Source: Acuticoccus mangrovi (GTDB lineage: Bacteria > Pseudomonadota > Alphaproteobacteria > Rhizobiales > Amorphaceae). From it: a DNA stretch of 64,000 nt. This document shows, in pieces, positions 7,037 to 14,231 of this stretch. The DNA lies in NCBI RefSeq assembly GCF_016411865.1, contig NZ_JAEKJA010000005.1, forward strand, positions 233,637 to 297,636. The letters run 5' to 3'. The notes beneath the pieces were generated by a model, which worked only from the letters and a program-made list of their open reading frames with translations, was not told where the DNA came from and did no database searches. Position 1 is the first letter of the stretch; every line of letters begins with the position of its first letter. The position numbers and the translations under genes were made by a program.

Positions 7037-7761
7037 CCGCGTTGCGCTTCGAAAATCTCACCCTCGGCTACGATCGCCATCCGGCGATCCACCACCTGAC
7101 GACGCGGGTGGAGGAGGGGGCGATGACCGCGATCGTCGGCCCCAACGGCGCCGGCAAGTCCACGCTGCTCAAGGGGATCGTGGGCGAGCTACGGCCCATC
7201 ACCGGCCGCATCGAGGGCGTCGCCGAGCGGATCGCCTATCTGCCGCAGATTTCCGAGATCGACCGGAGCTTTCCCGTCGACGTGGAGAGCGTCGTGGCGA
7301 TGGGCTTGTGGCGCGAGGTCGGCGCGTTCGGCCGGATCGGCGCCGCGGCGCGCGCCCGCGTCGCCGATGCGATCGCCGCGGTGGGGCTGGAGGGGCTGGA
7401 GCGCCGCCCCATCGGCGCGCTCTCCGGCGGCCAGATGCAACGCGTGCTGTTCTGCCGCCTCATGCTGCAGAATGCGCCACTGATCTTGCTCGACGAGCCG
7501 TTCGCCGCCGTCGACCGCCGCACCATGGACGATCTCCTCGCCCTGTTGGCGCAGTGGAACCGGGAGGGGCGCACCATCCTCGCCGTGCTCCACAGCTTCG
7601 ACGAGGTGCGCCGCCATTTTCCGACGACGATGCTGATCGCCCGCGAGCTCATCGCCCACGGCGACACGGCGTCCGTCCTGTCGACCGAGAATCTGAGCCG
7701 GGCCCGCGCGATCGGCGAGGCGTTCGACGAAGCCGCTCCGGTGTGCCGACGGGCGGCCTGA
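7033..7761 (+). CDS. aztA: Zinc ABC transporter ATP-binding protein (AztA-like)
   Basis: 242 residues, normal for the ATPase of a cluster A-I metal importer (ZnuC/MntB/AztA). Walker A is 'GPNGAGKST' near residue 37, the signature is 'LSGGQMQR', Walker B is 'LILLDEPFAAVDRR', and the switch His is in 'VLHSFDEV'. It starts with GTG overlapping the stop of the membrane microgene and ends overlapping aztB, so all are translationally coupled. It couples ATP hydrolysis to metal passage through AztB. The Azt rather than Mnt assignment rests on the neighbouring binding protein, whose metal ligands fit zinc. Confidence 0.85.
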   Translation: MTALRFENLTLGYDRHPAIHHLTTRVEEGAMTAIVGPNGAGKSTLLKGIVGELRPITGRIEGVAERIAYLPQISEIDRSFPVDVESVVAMGLWREVGAFGRIGAAARARVADAIAAVGLEGLERRPIGALSGGQMQRVLFCRLMLQNAPLILLDEPFAAVDRRTMDDLLALLAQWNREGRTILAVLHSFDEVRRHFPTTMLIARELIAHGDTASVLSTENLSRARAIGEAFDEAAPVCRRAA

Positions 7762-8627
7762 TGGACCTCCTCTTCGCTCCGTTTACCGACTTCGGCTTCA
7801 TGCGCCGGGCGCTGGTCGGCTGCATCGCCATCTCGTTCGGCGCGGCACCGATCGGCGTGTTCCTCATGCTGCGGCGGATGAGCCTGACCGGCGACGCGAT
7901 GGCCCACGCCATCCTGCCGGGCGCGGCGATCGGCTACCTCTTCGCCGGCCTCTCCCTGTCGGCGATGACGATCGGCGGGCTCGTCGCCGGTATGACGGTG
8001 GCGCTCGCGGCGGGCTTCGTCACCCGCTCCACCATCCTGCGCGAGGACGCGAGCCTTGCCGCCTTCTACCTCATCTCGCTGGCGCTCGGCGTCACCATCG
8101 TGTCGACACACGGCAGCAACGTCGACCTCATGGACGTTCTCTTCGGCACCGTGCTCGCGCTCAACGACGATGCGCTGATCCTGTTGTGCGCGATAGCGAC
8201 GGTCTCGCTGTTCGTGATGGCGGCGCTCTTCCGGCCGCTGGTGATGGAGTGCCTCGACCCTTCGTTCCTGCGCACCGTCAGCCGCATGTCGGCGACGGCC
8301 CACTTCGCCTTTCTCGGGCTCGCCGTGCTCAACCTCGTCGCCGGCTTCCACGCCCTCGGCACCTTGATGGCGGTGGGCATGATGGTGCTGCCCGGCGCGA
8401 CCGCCCGCTTCTGGGCGAAGGGGGTGGGGCTGATGATGGCGGTCGCCGTCGCCGTCGCGGCGGTGGCGAGCGCGGCGGGACTGCTTCTGTCCTTCCACTT
8501 CGGGCTGCCTTCCGGGCCGGCGATCGTGCTCGCCCTCGGCGCGGCCTACACGGTGTCGGTCGTGTTCGGCAAGGAAGGCAGCGTGGTGGCCCGCCATCGG
8601 CTGCGCTCCCGGCATCTGGAGGCCTGA
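7761..8627 (+). CDS. aztB: Zinc ABC transporter permease (AztB-like)
   Basis: 288 residues, about eight to nine hydrophobic segments, typical of the ABC-3 family of metal permeases. Diagnostic stretches are 'GVFLMLRRMSLTGDAMAHA' (the conserved S-GDAM-HA motif), 'LREDASLAAFYLISLALGV' and 'GTLMAVGMMVLPGATAR'. The ATG overlaps the stop of aztA and the gene ends overlapping aztC. It forms the inner-membrane channel, presumably as a dimer served by AztA, and takes metal from AztC in the periplasm. Confidence 0.88.
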   Translation: MDLLFAPFTDFGFMRRALVGCIAISFGAAPIGVFLMLRRMSLTGDAMAHAILPGAAIGYLFAGLSLSAMTIGGLVAGMTVALAAGFVTRSTILREDASLAAFYLISLALGVTIVSTHGSNVDLMDVLFGTVLALNDDALILLCAIATVSLFVMAALFRPLVMECLDPSFLRTVSRMSATAHFAFLGLAVLNLVAGFHALGTLMAVGMMVLPGATARFWAKGVGLMMAVAVAVAAVASAAGLLLSFHFGLPSGPAIVLALGAAYTVSVVFGKEGSVVARHRLRSRHLEA

Positions 8628-9553
8628 TGCGACGCATTCTGTTGGCGGCGGCGCTGGCGGTCTCCTCGGCCGCGGCGCAGGCGGCGGACCTGTCGGTCGT
8701 CGCGACCTTCTCGATCCTCGGCGACATGGTGAAGGAGGTCGGTGGCGAGCGCGTCGCGGTGACGACGCTGGTCGGCCCCGACGGCGACACCCACATGTTC
8801 CAGCCGACGCCCATCGAGGCCCGCACCCTCGGCGATGCCGATGTGGTGGTCGTCAACGGTCTCGGTCTGGAAGGCTGGATCGAGCGCCTGATCGACGTGT
8901 CCGGCTTTGACGGGCGCGTGGTGGTGGCCTCGCAGGAGATCGCGCCGCGTCCCATCGACGGCGAGCACCCGTCCCATGGCGCTGCGGCGGACGGTGCGCA
9001 CGCCGGCCATCGTCACGACCATGGCGTGGTCGATCCGCATGCCTGGCAGGATCTCGCGAACGGCCGAGCCTACGTCACGGCGATCGCCGAGGGTCTCGCC
9101 GCCGCCGATCCGGAGGGCGCCGCGACCTATGCGGAACACGCGGCCAGCTACCGGGCGGAGCTCGCGGCGCTCGAGAGCGATCTAAGGGCTCGCATTGCCG
9201 CGCTGCCCGCAGAGCGGCGCTCGGTGGTGACCTCGCACGATGCCTTCGGCTATTTTAAGGACGCCTACGGCATCGCGTTCGTCGCCCCCCAAGGGGTGAG
9301 CACCGACGCCGACCCTTCGGCGAGGGACGTCGCCGCGCTCATTCGCCAGATCCGAGACGAGGGGATCGGCGCCGTGTTCCTGGAAAATATCAGCGATGCG
9401 CGGCTCATCCGTCAGATCGCGTCGGAGACGGATGCGCGGATCGGCGGTCGCCTGTTCTCCGACGCCCTCTCCGGTCCCGACGGCGACGCCCCGACCTATC
9501 TGGAGATGATGCGGCACAATATCGACACGCTGACGGCCGCGCTCGGCGGCTGA
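8627..9553 (+). CDS. aztC: Zinc ABC transporter substrate-binding protein (AztC-like)
   Basis: 308 residues with a signal peptide ending near residue 20 (AQAAD). Predicted metal ligands are His56 (DTHMFQP), His138 (DPHAW), His204 (TSHDAFGYF) and Asp279 (SDALS). The last three fall at the same numbers as the zinc ligands reported for Paracoccus AztC, and His at the third position favours zinc over manganese (Glu there in PsaA/MntC). A His-rich flexible loop spans residues ~114-132 (several HxH and HGxH groups) and would help collect metal. No aztD chaperone gene is next to it. The gene is followed by a strong terminator. Confidence 0.88.
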   Translation: MRRILLAAALAVSSAAAQAADLSVVATFSILGDMVKEVGGERVAVTTLVGPDGDTHMFQPTPIEARTLGDADVVVVNGLGLEGWIERLIDVSGFDGRVVVASQEIAPRPIDGEHPSHGAAADGAHAGHRHDHGVVDPHAWQDLANGRAYVTAIAEGLAAADPEGAATYAEHAASYRAELAALESDLRARIAALPAERRSVVTSHDAFGYFKDAYGIAFVAPQGVSTDADPSARDVAALIRQIRDEGIGAVFLENISDARLIRQIASETDARIGGRLFSDALSGPDGDAPTYLEMMRHNIDTLTAALGG

Positions 9554-9606
9554 CGCGCCGTGCCGGATCGGTGCGACTGCCACGCTCGGGGCGGGGAGCC
9601 GACGAA

Positions 9607-9641
9607 AAAGGGCCTGCCGCGGCATCCGCGGCAGGCCCTTT
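9607..9641. terminator. Strong bidirectional intrinsic terminator
   Basis: A perfect 16-bp stem (AAAGGGCCTGCCGCGG and its complement) with a CAT loop, flanked by A-runs on one side and T-runs on the other. It sits between the convergent aztC and DEAD-box helicase genes and should stop transcripts from both. Confidence 0.9.
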
Positions 9642-9665
9642 CCTTGGCGAGGGGTGGCGGCGGGG

Positions 9666-10958
9666 TCAGCCGACGCGTGCTTCAGCCCCGGCGCTCCGCG
9701 CGCGGGAGGCGGCGGCTGCCGCCGCGGGCTTGCGGCGACGCCGGCGGCGGGGCGCGCCGCCGTCGTCGGCACGGGCCATGGGCGGCTTGCCGCCGTCACG
9801 GCGGGGCTGACCGCCGCGCGGCTCGGCCGCGAGCGGCACGGCGCCGTCCGACGTCAGACGACGGCCGATCAGCTTCTCGATGTCCCGCAGCAGGCCGCGC
9901 TCGGTCGGGTCGCAGAACGACAGCGCGACGCCGCTGCGGCCGGCGCGTGCCGTGCGCCCGATCCGGTGCACGTAGGCTTCCGGAACGTTGGGAAGCTCGA
10001 AGTTGAACACGTGGCTCACGCCGTCGATGTCGATGCCGCGGGCGGCGATGTCGGTCGCCACGAGCACGCGCACGTCGCCATCACGGAAGGAGTCGAGGGC
10101 GCGCTGGCGCTGGTTCTGGCTCTTGTTGCCGTGGATCGCCGCCGAGGCATGGCCGGCCGCCTCCAGATGGCGGCTCACCTTGTCCGCCCCGCGCTTGGTG
10201 CGGGTGAAGACGATGGCGCGCGCGACTTCCTTGTCCTTGAGGAGGGAGACCAGCGCATCGCGCTTCTCGCTCGCCTCCATGAAGCGCACCGACTGGTCGA
10301 TCGCCTCCACCGGCCGCGAGACCGGGGCGACGGCGATCTCCGCCGGGTCCTTCAGGAAGTCGTTGGCGAGGGCGCGGATGGGGCCCGGCATGGTGGCCGA
10401 AAGCAGCGCCGTCTGCCGGTTCCGGGGGAGCTTGCCGAAGATGCGGCGGATCGCCGGCACGAAGCCGAGGTCGAGCATCTGGTCGGCCTCGTCGAGCACC
10501 ACCACCTCGACGGCGTCGAGCTTGAGGTCGCCGTTGCGCTGGTGATCCTCCAGCCGGCCGGGCGTCGCGATCAGGATGTCGACGCCACGGGCGAGGGCCC
10601 GCACCTGCGGGCCCGGCTTCACGCCGCCCACCACGAGGGTGTGCGACAGGCGCGTGTTGCGACCGTACGACTTCACGCAGTCGGCGATCTGACCGGCGAG
10701 CTCGCGCGTCGGCGCCAGGATCAGGGCGCGGCAGGTCTTGGGCTCGGGCCGGCCGCGCGCGGCGGCGAGGCGGTCGATGATGGGAAGGGTGAAGGCCGCG
10801 GTCTTGCCGGTGCCGGTCTGCGCCGTGCCGAGCACGTCGCGCCCAGCCTTCATGGCGGGGATGACTTTGGCCTGGATGGGGGTTGGCGTGGTGTAGCCCT
10901 CGGCGGTGATCGCGCGAAGGATGGGCTCGGCGAGGCCGAGTTCCGTGAATTGGGTCAA
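9666..10958 (-). CDS. DEAD-box ATP-dependent RNA helicase, RhlE type
   Basis: 430 residues. In order: Q motif (TPTPIQ), motif I AQTGTGKT, Ia PTRELA, Ib TPGR, II VLDEAD, III SAT, then the second RecA lobe with ARGID and [11 protein letters not shown]. The last ~60 residues are a basic, Arg/Ala-rich low-complexity tail, as in RhlE proteins, likely for RNA binding. It unwinds structured RNA in ribosome assembly, decay or cold response. The start codon is TTG, fixed by homology ([17 protein letters not shown]). A five-codon reading frame (ATG at 10974, M-R-D-T-A) ends in a TGA that overlaps this TTG, so initiation may depend on re-initiation. Family is certain; the exact paralogue is not. Confidence 0.92.
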   Translation of the reverse strand: MTQFTELGLAEPILRAITAEGYTTPTPIQAKVIPAMKAGRDVLGTAQTGTGKTAAFTLPIIDRLAAARGRPEPKTCRALILAPTRELAGQIADCVKSYGRNTRLSHTLVVGGVKPGPQVRALARGVDILIATPGRLEDHQRNGDLKLDAVEVVVLDEADQMLDLGFVPAIRRIFGKLPRNRQTALLSATMPGPIRALANDFLKDPAEIAVAPVSRPVEAIDQSVRFMEASEKRDALVSLLKDKEVARAIVFTRTKRGADKVSRHLEAAGHASAAIHGNKSQNQRQRALDSFRDGDVRVLVATDIAARGIDIDGVSHVFNFELPNVPEAYVHRIGRTARAGRSGVALSFCDPTERGLLRDIEKLIGRRLTSDGAVPLAAEPRGGQPRRDGGKPPMARADDGGAPRRRRRRKPAAAAAASRARSAGAEARVG

Positions 10959-11058
10959 GCGGTGTCTCTCATGCGTCTCGGCGCGGCCGGACGCGGGTCG
11001 TGCCGATCCTCAGACCGGCGTCTGTCAGCAAAGCGGGAGGCGCATGCCGAACCGGCGG

Positions 11059-11099
11059 GGTGCCCTTCATGGCACCGGAGCGCTACCCGTATCGGGTAG
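11059..11099 (-). promoter_or_regulatory. Two hairpins in the leader region of the helicase gene
   Basis: GGTGCC (11059-11064) / GGCACC (11071-11076) and CTACCCG (11083-11089) / CGGGTAG (11093-11099) are perfect inverted repeats 100-140 bases upstream of the helicase start, inside a 280-base gene-free stretch (10959-11238). Long structured leaders are known for autoregulated cold-shock and helicase genes. Nothing else is recognisable in this gap. Confidence 0.35.
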
Positions 11100-11238
11100 G
11101 AATTCGCCCCTGCCTCACGTTGTCTATGTGCATATGGCGGCGCGAACCGCAAGGGGGCATCGTGCTTGGCAGCGATGCAGGCGCCCAAGTGTCGCGCGAA
11201 CGCCGCAGCCGGCGGGGGGGCCGGTTGGGGAAAAGATC

Positions 11239-11925
11239 TCAGGCGGCGGGGGGCGCGAGGAGGGCGCGCAGCGCCGCCACCTCCTTTGCCACCACGGTGT
11301 GGCCGGCGCCGGGGATGACGTCGAGCGTGACCTCGGCGCCGAGCGCCTCGAACACGGCCGCGCTCGTTCGCACCCGCTTCAGCGGGATGTGCGGGTCGCG
11401 CTCGTGGCAGGCGAGATAGACGGGCATCCCGCCGAGCCCGCCCGGATAGTCGAAGCGCTTGTCGGGGAAGCCGTAGAGCTCGGGATCGGGATCGCCAGGC
11501 GCGTCGGCGGTGCCGACGAGGGCCCCGGAGAGGCCGGCGGCGAAGGCGAGCGGCCGCCCCCGCCGCGCCGCAAATTCGAGGGCGAGGCAGGCTCCCTGGC
11601 TGAAGCCGAGGACGGCGATGCGCGTCTCGTCGAGGCCCGCCGCGAGAAGCTGGCCGACGGCCCGGTCCATCGCCGCGAGTGCCCCGGCGACGCCGGCCGC
11701 GTTCGCCGCCATCGGCGCGAGAAAGCTCTGCGGCCACCAGCTGCGGCCACCCGCTTCGAGAGCGAGATAGGCGACGTCGCGCGCCCCGAGGTGGTTGGCG
11801 AGGGCGAGCATGTCGAACGGATCGGAGCCGCGGCCGTGCGCCATCACCACGCCGAGGCGGGCGTCCGCCGCCGGCGCGCCCGCCGCGACCACGCGGCCGT
11901 CGGCATGTGGATCGCTGTCCGTCAT
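11239..11925 (-). CDS. Alpha/beta hydrolase, carboxylesterase/phospholipase family
   Basis: 228 residues of the small carboxylesterase / YpfH-type family. The catalytic triad is visible: Ser109 in GFSQG, Asp177 in HERDPHIP and His209 in GAGHT. The oxyanion region is 'VMAHGRGSDP'. No signal peptide, so cytosolic. GGGGAG precedes the ATG. It stands 280 bases upstream of the helicase gene and 39 bases downstream of the UDP-glucose dehydrogenase gene on the same strand, so it may share the latter's transcript. Natural ester substrate unknown. Confidence 0.85.
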   Translation of the reverse strand: MTDSDPHADGRVVAAGAPAADARLGVVMAHGRGSDPFDMLALANHLGARDVAYLALEAGGRSWWPQSFLAPMAANAAGVAGALAAMDRAVGQLLAAGLDETRIAVLGFSQGACLALEFAARRGRPLAFAAGLSGALVGTADAPGDPDPELYGFPDKRFDYPGGLGGMPVYLACHERDPHIPLKRVRTSAAVFEALGAEVTLDVIPGAGHTVVAKEVAALRALLAPPAA

Positions 11926-11964
11926 GTCGCACTCCCCGTCACCGCGACCATCCCCGTCCCCGTC

Positions 11965-13287
11965 TCAGGCGGCCGCGTCGCCCCGTCCCACGCCCTCGTA
12001 GACGAAGCCGGCGCGCATGGCGTCGTCGGGCTGGAACACGTTGCGCAGGTCCACCAGGCGATCGCCCCGCATCAATCCCTTCACCGCCTTGAGATCGAGG
12101 GCACGATACTCGTTCCACTCGGTGAGGAGAACGAGGATGTCGGCACCGTCGATCATCTCCATGGCGCTGTCGAACCAGCGTGCACCCTCGAAAAGCGGCT
12201 CGGCCTGCCGGCGACCCTGCGGATCGTGCAGGCGCACGCTCGCTCCCTTGTCCATCAGGCGCGGCACGATGGTGAGGCTCGGCGCCTCGCGCATGTCGTC
12301 GGTGTTGGGCTTGAAGGTCACCCCGAGCACGGCGATCACCCGGTCGCGCACCTCGCCGCCGGCGGCCTCCACGATCTTGGAGACCATCGCCTGCTTGCGC
12401 TCCTCGTTGACGGTCTGCACCTGCTCCACCAGCGACAGCGGCCGCCGCGCCTCCCGCGCCGTGCGCACCAGGGCCGACACGTCCTTTGGAAAGCACGAGC
12501 CGCCGTAGCCGGGCCCGGCGTGCAGGAACTTGTCGCCGATGCGCCGGTCCGAGCCGATCGCCGTCGCCACCTGCTGCACGTCGGCCCCCACGGCCTCGCA
12601 CAGATCGGCCATCTCGTTGATGAAGCTGATCTTCATGGCGAGGAAGGCGTTGGCGGCATATTTCGCGAGCTCGGCCGACTCGCGCGTCGTGAAGATCACC
12701 GGGGCGTTGCGGAGCGCGAGCGGCTTGTAGACGCGGCTCATCACGTCGCGGGCGCGGGCGTCGTCCTCGCCGACACCGACGATCACCCGGTCGGGGTGGG
12801 TGAAGTCGCCGATGGCCGAGCCTTCGCGCAGGAATTCGGGGTTGGAGCAGACCGAGAAGTCGCCGTCGGGGCGCAGCATGCGCAGGCGGCGCTCGATCTC
12901 GCGGCTGGTGCCGACCGGGACCGTCGACTTCGTGGTGATCACCGTATAGCCGGTGAGGTGGGGGGCGAGCTCGGCCACCGCGGCATAGACGTAGGTGAGG
13001 TCGGCGTGGCCGGAGCCGCGCCGCATCGGCGTGCCCACGGCGAGGAACACGAGATCGGCCTCGCTCACCGCCGGCCCCATCTCGCCGGTGAACACGATCC
13101 GGCCGGCGGCGCGATTGCGGGCCACGAGATCGTCGAGGCCGGGCTCGAAGATCGGGATCTGCCCGTCGAGCAGCATCGCGAGCTTCTCGGTGTCCTTCTC
13201 CACGCACGTCACGGACCAGCCGAAATCGGAGAAACAGGCGGCGGACACGAGGCCGACATAGCCACCGCCGATCATGCAAACCTTCAT
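11965..13287 (-). CDS. ugd: UDP-glucose 6-dehydrogenase
   Basis: 440 residues, the standard length. It makes UDP-glucuronate from UDP-glucose with two NAD+, supplying acidic sugar for polysaccharides. Seen: N-terminal NAD fold 'MIGGGYVGLVSAACFSD', 'VGTPMRRGSGHADL', the substrate-domain segment 'NPEFLREGSAI', and the catalytic Cys265 in GYGGSCFPKD. The start at 13287 is fixed by the Rossmann motif. It is divergent from a sugar transferase and Wzc-type gene across 224 bases, placing it in an exopolysaccharide locus. Confidence 0.93.
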   Translation of the reverse strand: MKVCMIGGGYVGLVSAACFSDFGWSVTCVEKDTEKLAMLLDGQIPIFEPGLDDLVARNRAAGRIVFTGEMGPAVSEADLVFLAVGTPMRRGSGHADLTYVYAAVAELAPHLTGYTVITTKSTVPVGTSREIERRLRMLRPDGDFSVCSNPEFLREGSAIGDFTHPDRVIVGVGEDDARARDVMSRVYKPLALRNAPVIFTTRESAELAKYAANAFLAMKISFINEMADLCEAVGADVQQVATAIGSDRRIGDKFLHAGPGYGGSCFPKDVSALVRTAREARRPLSLVEQVQTVNEERKQAMVSKIVEAAGGEVRDRVIAVLGVTFKPNTDDMREAPSLTIVPRLMDKGASVRLHDPQGRRQAEPLFEGARWFDSAMEMIDGADILVLLTEWNEYRALDLKAVKGLMRGDRLVDLRNVFQPDDAMRAGFVYEGVGRGDAAA

Positions 13288-13477
13288 AGGAGAAACCGTC
13301 CGAGCGCGATCCTTCGGGGCGAGGCCGCGGGCCGCCGCCCTCTGGTTGCGGCGCGGACCCGTTGCCCGGTCGAGGCGGGAGCCGTGACCGTCGCCACGCC
13401 CACCCCGCCAGAGCCTTAGTGCGTGCCGGCGCCGATGGGAAGCGGTTGCCGTCGCCCTGACGTACAACCTGTGTTTG

Positions 13478-13503
13478 CTTAATTGCGATACTGTAGTATT
13501 AAG
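13478..13503. promoter_or_regulatory. Nested palindromes in the exopolysaccharide divergent promoter
   Basis: CTTAAT (13478-13483), 14 bases, ATTAAG (13498-13503), enclosing ATACT-GT-AGTAT (13488-13499). This AT-rich patch stands out in a ~70% G+C region, lies just before the sugar transferase start and includes a possible extended -10 (TGCGATACT). It looks like a regulator-binding site covering the promoter. Confidence 0.45.
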
Positions 13504-13511
13504 GTTGCTTG

Positions 13512-14231
13512 ATGCACCCTTTGGTTGCTGCGGGAGTCCGCCGTGACGATAGCGCTCGCGTGATGTCGATGAACCCGCTCCTCGAGGTGGAGGAGGCCGT
13601 GCCCGCCGGGCGAGCGCTCGCCCGTCCGCCTCGTGCGCGGCGTCGCCCCCATGTCTTCGCGCTGAAGCGCGGGGTCGACGTCGCCCTCGCGCTCGCCCTG
13701 TTGCCGGCGCTCGGCCTGACGGTGATGCTGGTCTCGGTCGGCAACCGGTTCGGCAATTCCGGACCCCTCGTCTTCCGCCAGACCCGCATGGGGCGGTACG
13801 GGGCGCCCTTCGTCATCCTGAAGTTCCGCACCATGCTGCCGGCGCCGGCCGTGCGGGGCTGCGGCGAGCGGCTGGAGGTGCATCGCATCACCCCGTTCGG
13901 CCGCTTCCTGCGGCGCACCCATCTCGACGAGACCCCGCAGATCCTCAACGTGCTGAAAGGGGACATGAGCTTCGTCGGCCCGCGGCCGGACGTTTTCGAG
14001 CATGCCGTCCACTATTGCGAGACGGTGCCTCTCTACCGCTTCCGCCATGCGGTGCGGCCGGGGATCACGGGCCTTGCCCAGGTCACCGCCGGCTATGTGG
14101 AGTGCGTCGAGGGCACGCGACGCAAGGCCGAGCGCGACGCGGACTATATCCTCGCCGCGAGCCTCGCCCTCGACGGCCGCATTCTCCTGCGCACCATGGG
14201 GCTCGTCCTGCGCGCGATGGTGGGCCGGTGA
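13512..14231 (+). CDS. Exopolysaccharide sugar-1-phosphate transferase (bacterial sugar transferase family)
   Basis: 239 residues from the ATG at 13512. It transfers a sugar-1-phosphate from UDP-sugar to undecaprenyl phosphate, the first step of exopolysaccharide repeat assembly at the inner membrane. One N-terminal hydrophobic helix (~residues 57-77) is followed by the conserved cytosolic domain: 'ILKFRTM', 'RTHLDETPQILNVLKGDMSF', 'VGPRPD' and 'RPGITGLAQV'. Met codons at 13563 and 13569 are alternative starts. The stop overlaps the GTG of the Wzc-type gene. It is of the short, single-helix type (as ExoY), not the long WbaP type. Confidence 0.88.
   Translation: MHPLVAAGVRRDDSARVMSMNPLLEVEEAVPAGRALARPPRARRRPHVFALKRGVDVALALALLPALGLTVMLVSVGNRFGNSGPLVFRQTRMGRYGAPFVILKFRTMLPAPAVRGCGERLEVHRITPFGRFLRRTHLDETPQILNVLKGDMSFVGPRPDVFEHAVHYCETVPLYRFRHAVRPGITGLAQVTAGYVECVEGTRRKAERDADYILAASLALDGRILLRTMGLVLRAMVGR

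Noticed and set aside
8627..9553. Assignment of the metal importer as manganese-type (Mnt/Sit)
   Set aside because: The third ligand is His204 rather than Glu, and a His-rich loop is present; both favour zinc.
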